This document shows, piece by piece, positions 44,933 through 54,436 of a stretch of 64,000 nt of DNA. The translations under genes and the position numbers were made by a program. The first letter of the stretch is position 1, and the number at the start of each line of letters is the position of its first letter. The notes under the pieces are model-generated. The model was not told the DNA's origin. It saw only the letters and a program-made list of their open reading frames with translations, and searched no databases. This stretch comes from Idiomarina sp. PL1-037 (lineage in GTDB: Bacteria; Pseudomonadota; Gammaproteobacteria; Enterobacterales; Alteromonadaceae). Where the stretch lies: NCBI RefSeq assembly GCF_034422975.1, contig NZ_CP139873.1, positions 1,116,001 to 1,180,000 of the forward strand. The letters run 5' to 3'.

Positions 44933-45777
44933 CGCTGGAGCAAGCCATAAACTGGGGGCGGCAGCAGTTAAAGCAGACTGAAGACGCTGCTGCGGATGTT
45001 TCTGCCTTACTTTGCTTTGTGCTGGATAAAGAAAAAACGTACCTTATGACCTGGCCGGAAAAGCTGCTGACGGAAGAGCAGCACCGCCATTATGAGGAAT
45101 GTATTTTAGCCCGGCAGAAAGGCAAGCCCGTGGCTCATATCACTGGTCGCCGCGAGTTTTGGTCATTGATGCTTGAGGTAAACGACAGCACGTTAATTCC
45201 CCGTCCCGATACTGAAACGCTGGTTGAAACGGCACTTAGCCTGGAGCTTCCCGAACAGGCGCGCGTACTGGATTTAGGCACGGGTACAGGTGCTGTTGCG
45301 CTGGCTTTGAAGTCTGAACGTCCCGGCTGGCAAGTTTGGGCGTGTGATAAAAGCCGCGATGCGGTGGAACTGGCACGCCGAAATAGTCAAGCTTTAGGTT
45401 TAAATGTTGATATTTTGTGCAGTAACTGGTTTCAATCTGTGCCAAAGTCTCTTAAATTTGACTTGATTCTATCGAACCCTCCCTACATTGACGCAGGCGA
45501 TCCGCACTTGAGTATGGGAGATGTCAGATTTGAGCCCCAGACGGCGTTAATTGCGGAAAATAACGGTTTAGCCGATATAGAGACTATTATAAAAGAAGCC
45601 AACAACCATTTAGCAGACCAGGGGTGGTTACTACTTGAGCAGGGATGGCAACAGGCTGATAGTGTTGCAGAGCTACTGTTTAAAAGTGGTTACAAAAAGG
45701 TTAACCGCTGGCAGGATTATGCTAGGGTAGAACGAGTTACCGGCGGGACAAAAGCCAGGGCGGGGAGAGACGAATAA
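44929..45777 (+). CDS. prmC: release factor glutamine methyltransferase
   Basis: PrmC methylates the GGQ Gln of RF1 and RF2. The 282-residue protein has a SAM-binding motif VLDLGTGTGAVALAL (about 115-129) and the catalytic NPPY at residues 183-186. Its stop overlaps the ATG of the downstream response regulator by one base, so that regulator is in the same operon. Confidence 0.97.
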   Translation: MTLEQAINWGRQQLKQTEDAAADVSALLCFVLDKEKTYLMTWPEKLLTEEQHRHYEECILARQKGKPVAHITGRREFWSLMLEVNDSTLIPRPDTETLVETALSLELPEQARVLDLGTGTGAVALALKSERPGWQVWACDKSRDAVELARRNSQALGLNVDILCSNWFQSVPKSLKFDLILSNPPYIDAGDPHLSMGDVRFEPQTALIAENNGLADIETIIKEANNHLADQGWLLLEQGWQQADSVAELLFKSGYKKVNRWQDYARVERVTGGTKARAGRDE

Positions 45778-47249
45778 TGAGCAATCAGTTTATGTTTGCT
45801 GACGAAGGCAGCCAGCAAACCACAAAATTACCGACAGAATACTGGAAAATTCTGATTGTCGATGATGAACCAGAGGTGCATGCGGTAACCAAACTGGCAC
45901 TCAACGACTTTAATTTTTTAGGTCGTGGCTTAAAGTTTTACAGTGCTTTTTCTGGTGAAGAGGCAAAGCAGTTAATTGATGAGCATCCTGATGCAGCCAT
46001 ATTACTGCTGGATGTTGTTATGGAAACCGATGATGCCGGACTGCAGGTAGCTCGTTATATTCGTGAAGAAGCTGACAACCATTTTACCCGTATTATTTTG
46101 CGAACAGGGCAGCCGGGTCAGGCACCTGAACGCACGGTTATTGTTAACTACGACATCAACGACTACAAATCCAAAACTGAACTTACTGCACAGAAGCTTT
46201 TTACTGCAGTAATGTCATCGCTGCGCTCGTACCGCGATATCATGTCCATTGATCAAAGTCGTCACGGGCTTGAAAAAATCATCGCTGCTTCGGCTAACCT
46301 TTATGCTCTGCAACCAATGAACAGTTTTGTTGATGGTTTAGTGCAGCAGTTGAGCTGGGTCATCGGCGGTGCCAAACAAACCTTGTATGCTACCTCTAAC
46401 GAAGACGGCTCGTCCTATAAAGTGCTAGCCGCTCACGGAGAGGACTCTGGGGTGTGTGTTGGTCAGACGTTACGTTCGGTTATTCCGTCAAAAGCCTTAG
46501 CCGAGCTAGAGCATGTTATCGCAAATCATGGCTCGTATTATGGTGACGACTTTGTTTTGTTATATTGCCGCAGTCATTGCCGGTCGCACGGCTCTGTTTT
46601 GTTTATCGGCGGCTTGTCCAGAGCACTTACGGCCGATGATCACCATGTGCTTCAACTATTCTCCGAAAATGTACAACTGGCACAGGATAACGTGGTCTGT
46701 CTGGAAGACTCCGACCAGTTTCTGGCGCGTTTAGCCGATCAACTTATGCTGCACCATGCCAGCCATTTTAACGGCATTCTCGAGCAAAATAGTGAAGTCC
46801 GTCTGGCGTACGCTTTAGCTCAAAAAGTCGCGGCAGAAGACGCTGAGACAACCGCTTTGGCCTGGTCTTTATTTGCGCAGGCGCGCCCGTTGCTTAACTG
46901 CGCTTCGGATGCGGCTGCAGCGGTTGAAACTACCTGCCAGCAACGAGTTGCCCGCTCATTACGAGCGCTGGGGCACGGTGAGCACGAAGCAACACAAAGT
47001 GCGCACAGAGCACTTATCGAGAGACTGGAACGCTGGGACGGCCTGGGTTTACCCGAAGGTAAACAAGGCTCGGATATTGCGATAAGCACTCAGGTTCTTC
47101 TGTTGACTGAGCAGTTGCTGGATTGGTGGGAAAGTGGCATTAGTGACAGCGATATTGCTGTGCGCCTGAAAGACGAGCGGGGCCGCTATTATTCACCTAA
47201 GTTTCTTGATGTTGTTATAAAATCCCTGCCTGAGCTGAGAACCATTTAA
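45777..47249 (+). CDS. DUF3369 response regulator with degenerate HD-GYP-like C-terminus
   Basis: This 490-residue protein has a receiver domain (about 24-150) with acidic pair D29/D30, phospho-acceptor D79 (ILLLDVVM) and conserved Lys in YKSKTELT (about 135). A DUF3369 region follows (about 160-310). The C-terminal 150 residues keep the tail pattern of HD-GYP domains (ERWDGLGLPEGKQG around 418-431, YSPKFLDVVI near 478). The GYP is GLP and I find no HD metal-binding pair, so catalytic activity is doubtful. It is fused into the prmC operon by a 1-bp overlap. No sensor kinase gene is nearby. Confidence 0.85.
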   Translation: MSNQFMFADEGSQQTTKLPTEYWKILIVDDEPEVHAVTKLALNDFNFLGRGLKFYSAFSGEEAKQLIDEHPDAAILLLDVVMETDDAGLQVARYIREEADNHFTRIILRTGQPGQAPERTVIVNYDINDYKSKTELTAQKLFTAVMSSLRSYRDIMSIDQSRHGLEKIIAASANLYALQPMNSFVDGLVQQLSWVIGGAKQTLYATSNEDGSSYKVLAAHGEDSGVCVGQTLRSVIPSKALAELEHVIANHGSYYGDDFVLLYCRSHCRSHGSVLFIGGLSRALTADDHHVLQLFSENVQLAQDNVVCLEDSDQFLARLADQLMLHHASHFNGILEQNSEVRLAYALAQKVAAEDAETTALAWSLFAQARPLLNCASDAAAAVETTCQQRVARSLRALGHGEHEATQSAHRALIERLERWDGLGLPEGKQGSDIAISTQVLLLTEQLLDWWESGISDSDIAVRLKDERGRYYSPKFLDVVIKSLPELRTI

Positions 47250-47273
47250 TTAAATTAAAAATAAGAGGTTACT

Positions 47274-47648
47274 GTGTACACTGCTTTTAAACACCTGCAT
47301 GTATTATTTGTGCTGATTTCGATCAGCCTTTTTTTATTCCGTTTTGTGCTTTTGCTTCTTGACTCTCCTTTATTAAAAAAGAAGTGGCTGAAGATAGTCC
47401 CTCACATTAACGATACCTTATTGTTACTCAGTGCTGTGGGTATCATGGTGACGTTAAGCATGTACCCAATTCAGGTTCCATGGTTAACCGATAAAGTCAT
47501 AGGTGTTATTGCTTATATTGGCTTTGGTGTCTTAGCTATGAAAGGAAAAACAGCGGGTGCGCGCTGGCTTGGTTTTATTGGTGCTTGTGGCTGGATAGCC
47601 TTCCTGTTGCATGTGGCCGTGTCCAAACAAGCACTTATTGCCGGTTAA
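47274..47648 (+). CDS. sirB2: SirB2 family inner-membrane protein
   Basis: This 124-residue protein has four hydrophobic segments (about 8-28, 47-64, 72-90 and 98-115). It fits the SirB2 family by sequence (HLHVLFVLISISLFLFRF, IVPHINDTLLLLSAVGIM in part) and by location between prmC and kdsA. Its role is not established. Start is GTG 47274 with AAGAGG upstream. The partner gene sirB1, usually between sirB2 and kdsA, is absent here. Confidence 0.88.
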   Translation: MYTAFKHLHVLFVLISISLFLFRFVLLLLDSPLLKKKWLKIVPHINDTLLLLSAVGIMVTLSMYPIQVPWLTDKVIGVIAYIGFGVLAMKGKTAGARWLGFIGACGWIAFLLHVAVSKQALIAG

Positions 47649-47663
47649 GTTAAGGGAGTACCT

Positions 47664-48934
47664 ATGTTAGCGCCTGAGTCTGTTGTTTCGGAAACGAATG
47701 CCTTAATCACTAACGATGGGGTTGTTATTGGTTTATTGCTGACCATCCTTGGTTTTGTATTTTACACCAATAGCAGCGAGCATCCTTTTTCAAGAAGTTC
47801 TATCGCTTTGTTCCGGCTTTATTGCTTTGCTATTTCATACCGTCTTTACTGAATACTTTTGGTATTGTCGACGGAAATCAAACCGCCGTAACAGATATAG
47901 CAATGGATTATCTGTTACCGGCTTGTATGGTATTGCTTACCTTAAGTCTGGATTTAAAAGCCGTAGTGGGTCTCGGGTCAAAGGCTCTTATTCTATTTTT
48001 AACCGGTACTTTCGGTATTGTCATTGGCGGCCCTATAGCCTTGTTACTGGTGTCTGCTATATTCCCTGAAATGCTTGGTGGCGCTGGCCCCGATGCAGTT
48101 TGGCGTGGCATGACAACCATTGCCGGAAGCTGGATTGGCGGTGGCGCAAACCAAGCTGCCATGAAAGAAGTTTACGAAGTTGGCGGTGATATTTTCTCAG
48201 CTATGGTGACTGTCGACATTATTGTTGCCAACTTATGGATGGCTGTACTGCTTTATATGGCCGCAAATGCCAAGAAAATTGATGCCCGCACCGGCGCTGA
48301 CACATCCGCTATCGATAACATCCGTCGTAAAGTGGAGCAGTATGAAGCGGAGCACGTCAGAAACCCAAGCTTACGTGATTTAATGCTAATTCTGGCTATT
48401 GGCTTTGGTGTGGCCGGGATAGCGCATTTTCTGGCCGACTGGATAGCACCGGGAATAGCAACGAACTATCCTGCATTAAGTAAATTCAGTCTCGACAGTC
48501 TGTTTTTCTGGGTCATCGTGTTAGCCACTGCTGGCGGTATTGCGCTTTCCTTTACCCGGGCTCGTTCTTTGGAAGCTGCGGGGGCGTCTAAAATAGGTTC
48601 GGTCTTTGTTTACATATTGGTTGCCAGCATCGGCTTACATATGGACGTGACTAAAATTGTCGAGGCGCCTAAGTACTTCTTAATTGGTGCTATCTGGATG
48701 TTGATCCACGCCGGGCTTATGTTACTTGTGGCCAAACTGCTTCGTGCTCCTGTGTTTTATATGGCGGTGGGCAGTCAGGCTAATGTGGGGGGCGCAGCGT
48801 CGGCACCGGTTGTCGCTTCAGCTTTTCATCCGTCATTGGCGCCGGTTGGTGTATTATTAGCGGTAATGGGTTATGCGCTTGGAACCTATATGGCGTATTT
48901 CGCCGGACAGATTCTACGAGTTGTCGGTAGTTAA
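47664..48934 (+). pseudogene. DUF819 family membrane protein, split by a one-base frameshift
   Basis: The gene begins at ATG 47664 with GGGAG upstream and encodes ITNDGVVIGLLLTILGFVFY. The frame breaks at a run of five T (47786-47790). One extra T would read on into FKKFYRFVPALLLCYFIP and the long downstream frame (open from upstream of 47822 to 48934), which ends GQILRVVGS. The restored protein would have about 422 residues and some ten membrane segments, the DUF819 (YjcL-like) size. The downstream part has no Shine-Dalgarno of its own. A sequencing error, a recent mutation, or slippage on T5 could each explain it. Function of the family is not established; transport is likely. Confidence 0.75.
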
Positions 48935-48946
48935 CCGCGGGAGTTT

Positions 48947-49792
48947 ATGATGATTAAAGAGTTACAGCTTGGTGACATTCAAATAGCAAATGATAAACCC
49001 TTTGTTTTATTTGGCGGAATGAACGTGTTGGAATCTCGTGATTTAGCGTTGCGAGTTGCCGAGCATTACGTTGAGGTAACCAGTAAACTTGGCATACCTT
49101 ACGTGTTTAAGGCGTCGTTTGATAAAGCCAACCGGTCATCTATTCACTCTTTTCGCGGCCCCGGTCTGGAAGAAGGGTTACGCATTTTTGAAGAAGTGAA
49201 ACAGCAGTTTAATGTGCCTTTAATTACCGATGTACACGAACCGCATCAGGCCGCTCCGGTCGCTGAAGTGGTTGACGTATTGCAGTTACCGGCGTTTCTT
49301 GCCCGTCAGACTGACCTGGTGGTAGCACTGGCTGAAACCGGGTCTATGGTGAATATTAAAAAGCCACAGTTTCTTGCACCACAGGAAATGAAGCACATCA
49401 TTAAAAAGTTTGCCGAGGCTGGTAATGAAAAACTGATGCTGTGTGAGCGCGGCTCAAGCTTTGGCTATAACAATCTTATTGTTGATATGCTCGGCATGGA
49501 CGAAATGAAGCCCATGGCGCCGGTTATTTTTGACGCAACCCACGCTTTGCAGCGTCCTGGTGGCCGAGCTGACTCTGCTGACGGACGCCGCGCACAAGCA
49601 GCACAGCTGGCTCGTTCTGGTATGTCGCTGGGTATTTCAGGATTGTTTATTGAAGCACACCCGAACCCCGATGAAGCGAAATGTGATGGTCCCTGTGCTT
49701 TGCCTCTGCATGCTCTGGAACCCTACCTTCAGCAGATGAAAGCGATTGATGATTTGGTAAAATCATTTGCTCCTTTAGACACGTCTAACTAG
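48947..49792 (+). CDS. kdsA: 3-deoxy-8-phosphooctulonate synthase
   Basis: KdsA condenses PEP with arabinose-5-phosphate to make KDO-8-P for lipopolysaccharide. The 281-residue protein has the family blocks FVLFGGMNVLESRDLAL, YVFKASFDKANRSS and DATHALQRPGG, in the usual order. Two adjacent ATG codons occur; the second (48950) is better spaced from GGGAG and could be the real start. It closes the hemA-prfA-prmC-sirB2 region as in E. coli. Confidence 0.97.
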   Translation: MMIKELQLGDIQIANDKPFVLFGGMNVLESRDLALRVAEHYVEVTSKLGIPYVFKASFDKANRSSIHSFRGPGLEEGLRIFEEVKQQFNVPLITDVHEPHQAAPVAEVVDVLQLPAFLARQTDLVVALAETGSMVNIKKPQFLAPQEMKHIIKKFAEAGNEKLMLCERGSSFGYNNLIVDMLGMDEMKPMAPVIFDATHALQRPGGRADSADGRRAQAAQLARSGMSLGISGLFIEAHPNPDEAKCDGPCALPLHALEPYLQQMKAIDDLVKSFAPLDTSN

Positions 49793-49796
49793 AACG

Positions 49797-51290
49797 ATGT
49801 CAATGCAAGCCAGCCAGTCATTGCGTCAGACTCCGCTTGATAAACGTCAGGCTGTTAAGTTATTGCTGAAAGCCATTGGCGGCCTCATCGCCTTGCTTTC
49901 TATCGCCTTGCTCGCGCCTTTTGTTATGGCGGTGGTCAATGGTGAAAAAGAGCAGTGGACCTATCTGACGCTGTCCAGCTTAGGTTTGGTTTTTGGTTTG
50001 GTTTTGTTCCTGCAGCCAGCGGGTGATGCCAAGCTGCGGGCAAGACAGGTTTTCCTGTTAACCTCCTTGTGCTGGGTTTCGGCCAGCTTATTTGCAACTT
50101 TGCCATTTATTTTTGCACGCCCTTATCTGGACTTCTCCAGTGCCTGGTTTGAAGCCATGTCAGCCATTACCACTACCGGAGCGACAGTTATATCCGGGCT
50201 GGACGATTTACCCGCAAGTGTTTTGTTGTGGCGCGCTATGCTGCAATGGTTGGGCGGAATTGGAATTATCGTTATGGCTATGGCCATTTTGCCGTTTTTG
50301 CAAGTTGGCGGCATGCGGTTGTTCCAGGCTGAATCCTCGGACATGTCGGGGAAATTTATGCCGCGTTCCAGCCATATGGTTTTGGCAATAGGGCGGGTCT
50401 ACCTCATTCTGACGGCTGCCGTTATTAGTTTGTACTTGATTGGCGGCATGGGCAGTTTTGATGCCTTCGTTCACGGCATGACCACCATAGCGACAGCCGG
50501 CTTCTCGAACTACGATGCGTCTTTTGGGCATTTCTCTGATACACCCTTTTTGGTCATAACCGGCACGCTTTTTATGGTCGCAGGCGCTTTGCCTTTTGTG
50601 CTCTACATTCGCTTTTTAAAAGGTGACTTTGGGCCACTTTGGAAGGATAGCCAAGTACGCGCTTTTGTTACCTTCCTTTTCATTGTTATTGCATTGATTA
50701 CCTTGGTTCAGATAGTTAAAGGGCGGGAACTTGGTGACGCATTAATGCATACCGCGTTTAATGTTGTTTCGGTAGTGACCACAACCGGCTACGCAACCGA
50801 AGATTACGGAAACTGGGGAAGCTGGTCATTAATGGCGTTCTTCTACTTAATGTTTATTGGGGGATGTACCGGCTCCACTTCTGGCGGTATGAAGATTTTT
50901 CGTTTTCAGTTGTCGCAGCTTTTATTAAGAAAGCAGTTCAGCCAACTAATTCACCCTAACCTCGTTAGCGTCCAAACCTATCAGGATCGTCGGGTAAATG
51001 ACTCTTTACTTGGTTCAATGGTCGCTTTTTGCTTTATGTACTTTTTGCTGATAGCCGTTATTGCATTAGGTTTGTCATTATTTGAACTGGATTTTATGAC
51101 GGCAATATCTGGTGCAGCTTCCGCAGTAGGTAACGTTGGACCTGGATTAGGTGACATTATTGGCCCGGCTGGTAACTTCGCCAGCCTTGATGCTGGTGCT
51201 AAGTTGTTGCTAATTTTTGCTATGTTGGCAGGGCGGCTGGAAATTATGACCGTACTTATTTTGTTCCACCGTCATTACTGGCGGCACTAA
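49797..51290 (+). CDS. trkH: Trk-type potassium uptake protein TrkH
   Basis: TrkH is the K+-conducting membrane subunit of the Trk system, gated by the NAD-binding protein TrkA (not in this window). The 497-residue protein has about ten membrane helices and four selectivity-filter loops: SAITTTGATV, MTTIATAGFSNYD, VSVVTTTGYATED and GAASAVGNVGPG. The length matches E. coli TrkH (483) and TrkG. It starts 4 bp after kdsA without a strong Shine-Dalgarno and may be translationally coupled. Confidence 0.95.
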   Translation: MSMQASQSLRQTPLDKRQAVKLLLKAIGGLIALLSIALLAPFVMAVVNGEKEQWTYLTLSSLGLVFGLVLFLQPAGDAKLRARQVFLLTSLCWVSASLFATLPFIFARPYLDFSSAWFEAMSAITTTGATVISGLDDLPASVLLWRAMLQWLGGIGIIVMAMAILPFLQVGGMRLFQAESSDMSGKFMPRSSHMVLAIGRVYLILTAAVISLYLIGGMGSFDAFVHGMTTIATAGFSNYDASFGHFSDTPFLVITGTLFMVAGALPFVLYIRFLKGDFGPLWKDSQVRAFVTFLFIVIALITLVQIVKGRELGDALMHTAFNVVSVVTTTGYATEDYGNWGSWSLMAFFYLMFIGGCTGSTSGGMKIFRFQLSQLLLRKQFSQLIHPNLVSVQTYQDRRVNDSLLGSMVAFCFMYFLLIAVIALGLSLFELDFMTAISGAASAVGNVGPGLGDIIGPAGNFASLDAGAKLLLIFAMLAGRLEIMTVLILFHRHYWRH

Positions 51291-51343
51291 TAGTGTAGCC
51301 TACTAAGGTTTACACTCTCACCAAAAATAAATTCAGCGAACAC

Positions 51344-51372
51344 TTGCACGCTGAAACCACATGAATTAAATT
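51344..51372 (+). promoter_or_regulatory. putative promoter of the TetR/PsrA-like gene
   Basis: TTGCAC (51344-51349) and TAAATT (51367-51372) are 17 bp apart. The palindromic operator begins at the next base, so it would cover the transcription start. The match to consensus is moderate. Confidence 0.5.
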
Positions 51373-51397
51373 AAACGCATGTTTAAATCATGCGTTT
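51371..51397 (+). promoter_or_regulatory. palindromic operator upstream of the PsrA-like gene
   Basis: TTAAACGCATGTTTAA (51371-51386) is a near-perfect palindrome of the form AAAC-N4-GTTT, the pattern reported for PsrA sites. AAACGCATG (51373-51381) is also repeated inverted as CATGCGTTT (51389-51397) with a 7-nt spacer, so two overlapping dyads share one arm. The region lies 10-36 bp before the ATG at 51407. Autorepression is inferred. Confidence 0.65.
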
Positions 51398-51406
51398 ATT
51401 TATTTC

Positions 51407-52033
51407 ATGGCAGCCCGAATTCCGACTCAAAAGAAAATACTTAATGCCGCAGAAATGCTCTTTTCCCGCGATGGGTTTGAGCAGACTTCATTACGGCAAA
51501 TTACGCAGGAAGCAGGGGTTAACCTTGCTTCTGTAAACTATCACTTTGGCTCAAAAAAAGCACTTATTCAGGCCGTAATGGCGCGTTACTTGGTTGTTTT
51601 CATGCCCGTTTTGGAGGAACAGTTGAAACTGGCAGAGCAGCAGAGCGAGCTAAAAACAGAAGAGCTGTTTAAGCGCTTTAAAATACCTCTGGCAAAGTTA
51701 ACCGAGGTCAATAAACACGGTCCCGATATCTTTTTGAGGTTACTGGGCTTTGCTTACTCTGAAATTCAGGGCCATTTACGTAAATACACTCAGCAGGAGT
51801 TTGGTGAGGTATTGCAGCATTTAATGGCTTTATTAAAGCGCGCAAATCCACATTTGGATGAGCAACAAATGTTCTGGCGTCTACACTTTATTTTGGGAGC
51901 GGCAGTTTTTGCCCAAGTATCGGGACAAGCTCTGATTGAAATTGCGGAGGCGGAATTCAATCAAAAGGTGGGAGCGCAGGACGTTATCGATCATCTGATC
52001 CCATTTGTTTCCGGCGGGCTGGAAGAAGCGTAA
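51407..52033 (+). CDS. psrA: TetR-family regulator, PsrA-like, of fatty-acid degradation
   Basis: This 208-residue protein has an N-terminal TetR helix-turn-helix (about 8-55, with TSLRQITQEAGVNLASVNYHFGSK in the recognition region). A C-terminal ligand domain of the PsrA kind follows (FKIPLAKLTEV, FLRLLGFAYSE). PsrA senses long-chain fatty acids and represses fad genes in pseudomonads and shewanellas. The gene sits 63 bp upstream of fadE on the same strand and carries the AAAC-N4-GTTT palindrome at its promoter; both support the assignment. The ATG has no clear Shine-Dalgarno. Confidence 0.75.
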   Translation: MAARIPTQKKILNAAEMLFSRDGFEQTSLRQITQEAGVNLASVNYHFGSKKALIQAVMARYLVVFMPVLEEQLKLAEQQSELKTEELFKRFKIPLAKLTEVNKHGPDIFLRLLGFAYSEIQGHLRKYTQQEFGEVLQHLMALLKRANPHLDEQQMFWRLHFILGAAVFAQVSGQALIEIAEAEFNQKVGAQDVIDHLIPFVSGGLEEA

Positions 52034-52096
52034 ATAACCTGTCGTAAGTTTGAGATTTGACTACACTTTTATTGTGATGGTGCACTGGAGATACCT

Positions 52097-54436
52097 ATGG
52101 AAATTCTTATTCTGTTAGTGGTTTTAGTGGTACTGGTGTTTGCAGTCGGAGATATCCGTCGCAGCCTGGTAACTAAGCCCGTTTTTGCTATTTTTAAACG
52201 CATTTTGCCGCCCATGTCTGATACAGAACGTGAGGCCATGGAGGCGGGTGATGTTTGGTGGGACGGAGAACTGTTCAGCGGACGCCCGGACTGGCAGAAA
52301 TTGCTGGATGTACCTGAACCTAAGCTCACCGCCGAGGAACAGACGTTTGTCGATAACCAGCTGGCTAAGCTGCTGGATATGCTTGACGATTTCAAAATTG
52401 TTCAGCAGGATCGCGACTTGCCCAAACAAGTTTGGGATTATCTGCGCAAAGAACGATTCTTCGCCATGATTATTGGTAAAGATTACGGCGGCCTTGATTT
52501 TACCCCGGCGGCAAATTCCTACATCGTCTCGCGCATTGCCAGTCGTTCTATCAGTGCTGCGGTATCTGTTATGGTTCCGAACTCTCTGGGGCCGGGCGAA
52601 CTACTAACGCATTATGGTACTAAAGAACAAAAAGACTACTGGTTGCCGCGTCTTTCTGATGGCACTGACATTCCGTGTTTCGCCTTAACCGGACCAGAAG
52701 CTGGCTCCGATGCTGGTTCAATTCCGGATGAAGGTATTATTTGTAAAGGCGAGCACGAGGGTGAAGAAGTTGTTGGTATTCGTCTTAACTGGTCGAAGCG
52801 TTACATTACCTTAGCGCCTTCAGCAACAGTTCTGGGTCTGGCATTTAAGCTCTACGATCCGGAAGCCTTATTAGGTGATAAAAAAGAAATTGGTATTACT
52901 TGTGCGTTAATCCCGACATCGCACAAAGGTATTGAAATTGGCGATCGTCATTTCCCTCTGAACCAGGCGTTTCTGAACGGTACAACCTTTGGTAAAGACG
53001 TCTTTATTCCGTTGAAATGGATTATTGGTGGTTCAGATTATGCCGGTAAAGGCTGGCGTATGCTGGTTGAATGTTTGTCAGCAGGGCGTGGTATTTCATT
53101 GCCGGCACTGGCTGCTGCATCAGGCCACGTAACTCAGCGTATGACTGGCGCTTACGCTTATGTGCGTCAGCAATTCGGCATGCCAATTGGTATGTTCGAA
53201 GGTGTTCAGTCATCAATGGGTAAAATTGGCGGAACCAACTACACACTCGAATCTATGCGTCGTCTGACCATTTCTGCTTTATGTCAGGGGCAGAGTCCTT
53301 CGGTGGTAACCGCCATGACCAAATACCACATGACCGAAATGGGTCGTGAAGTATTAGAGCACGCAATGGATATTCACGCCGGTAAAGGCATTCAATTAGG
53401 TCCGCATAATTATCTGGGCCACGCCTACATGGCGACACCAGTGTCTATTACGGTTGAGGGCGCAAATATTCTGACCCGAAACTTGATGATATTTGGTCAG
53501 GGCGCAACGCGTTGTCACCCCTACGTACTTAAAGAAATGAAAGCTGCGGCTAACCCGAATGAAGACGAGGGCATGCGTGAGTTCGACGGTCTGCTGATGA
53601 AACATATCGGTTTTGCCGCCAGTAACGTCTTTGGCAGCTTATGGCTGGGTCTGAGCGGCGCACGCTTTAGCGAGTCTCCGGTGAGTGGTGAAACTGCGCA
53701 TTATTATCGTAAGCTGGGTCGTATGAGTCGTGGTTTAGCTTTAGCATCAGATATTTCTATGCTGATGATGGGCGGCGATTTGAAACGTAAAGAAATGATT
53801 TCAGCCCGCTTAGGTGACATTTTAAGTCATTTATATATGGGTTCGGCAGTACTGAAGCGCTTTGAAGACGAAGGCCGTCAGGTAGCTGATTTACCTTACG
53901 TTCATTATGCGTTGAAGCACCATTTATACAGCATTGCCGATGCGTTTTACGGTTTCTTTGATAACTTCCCGAATCGCTTCATGGCGTGGGTAATGCGTAT
54001 TTTGATATTCCCACTGGGCAATCATTTCAAAAAACCGTCTGATGAAATTTTACAGGACATCAGTGTCAGCATGATGGAGCCGGGCGTTACTCGTGACCGT
54101 CATACCTTCCTGTGTTACTGGAAAGACAGTATTGGTGATGCCACCGGACATATGGAAAAAGCCTTTATTTCGATGCTGGAAATGAAGTCGGTTTATAAAA
54201 CGCTGCGTAAAGCGCAAAAACGCGGTGAATTGTCTTCTAACCTAAATGGTAAAGAGCTTGCCGATGTGGCGCTTGAGAAAGGCTTAATTGATAAAGACAC
54301 TGCTGAAAAACTGGCAGAAACCGAAGAGCTTCGTTTAACCGCCATTGGCGTGGACAGCTTTGCTCCCGGTATTATCGAAAACAACCAGTTTTACACGGCT
54401 AAAGGCGACATAAGAAAAGCAGCGGTTAAAGATTAA
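52097..54436 (+). CDS. fadE: acyl-CoA dehydrogenase FadE
   Basis: FadE catalyses the first, FAD-dependent step of beta-oxidation. The 779-residue protein (E. coli 814) has an N-terminal hydrophobic segment (about 2-18), suggesting membrane association. The acyl-CoA dehydrogenase core follows (FALTGPEAGSDAGSIPD about 195-211, GHVTQRMTGAYAYVRQQFG about 348-366). A long C-terminal extension is typical of the FadE type. It lies directly after the PsrA-like regulator, probably its target. Confidence 0.95.
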   Translation: MEILILLVVLVVLVFAVGDIRRSLVTKPVFAIFKRILPPMSDTEREAMEAGDVWWDGELFSGRPDWQKLLDVPEPKLTAEEQTFVDNQLAKLLDMLDDFKIVQQDRDLPKQVWDYLRKERFFAMIIGKDYGGLDFTPAANSYIVSRIASRSISAAVSVMVPNSLGPGELLTHYGTKEQKDYWLPRLSDGTDIPCFALTGPEAGSDAGSIPDEGIICKGEHEGEEVVGIRLNWSKRYITLAPSATVLGLAFKLYDPEALLGDKKEIGITCALIPTSHKGIEIGDRHFPLNQAFLNGTTFGKDVFIPLKWIIGGSDYAGKGWRMLVECLSAGRGISLPALAAASGHVTQRMTGAYAYVRQQFGMPIGMFEGVQSSMGKIGGTNYTLESMRRLTISALCQGQSPSVVTAMTKYHMTEMGREVLEHAMDIHAGKGIQLGPHNYLGHAYMATPVSITVEGANILTRNLMIFGQGATRCHPYVLKEMKAAANPNEDEGMREFDGLLMKHIGFAASNVFGSLWLGLSGARFSESPVSGETAHYYRKLGRMSRGLALASDISMLMMGGDLKRKEMISARLGDILSHLYMGSAVLKRFEDEGRQVADLPYVHYALKHHLYSIADAFYGFFDNFPNRFMAWVMRILIFPLGNHFKKPSDEILQDISVSMMEPGVTRDRHTFLCYWKDSIGDATGHMEKAFISMLEMKSVYKTLRKAQKRGELSSNLNGKELADVALEKGLIDKDTAEKLAETEELRLTAIGVDSFAPGIIENNQFYTAKGDIRKAAVKD

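Noticed and set aside
47749..48069. 106-codon third-frame reading across the DUF819 frameshift
   Set aside because: The protein has no membrane or family character, while the other two frames join into a complete DUF819 sequence.
51291..51316. Terminator-like inverted repeat after trkH (AGTGTA...TACACT)
   Set aside because: The stem is broken by a bulge and no T tract follows.
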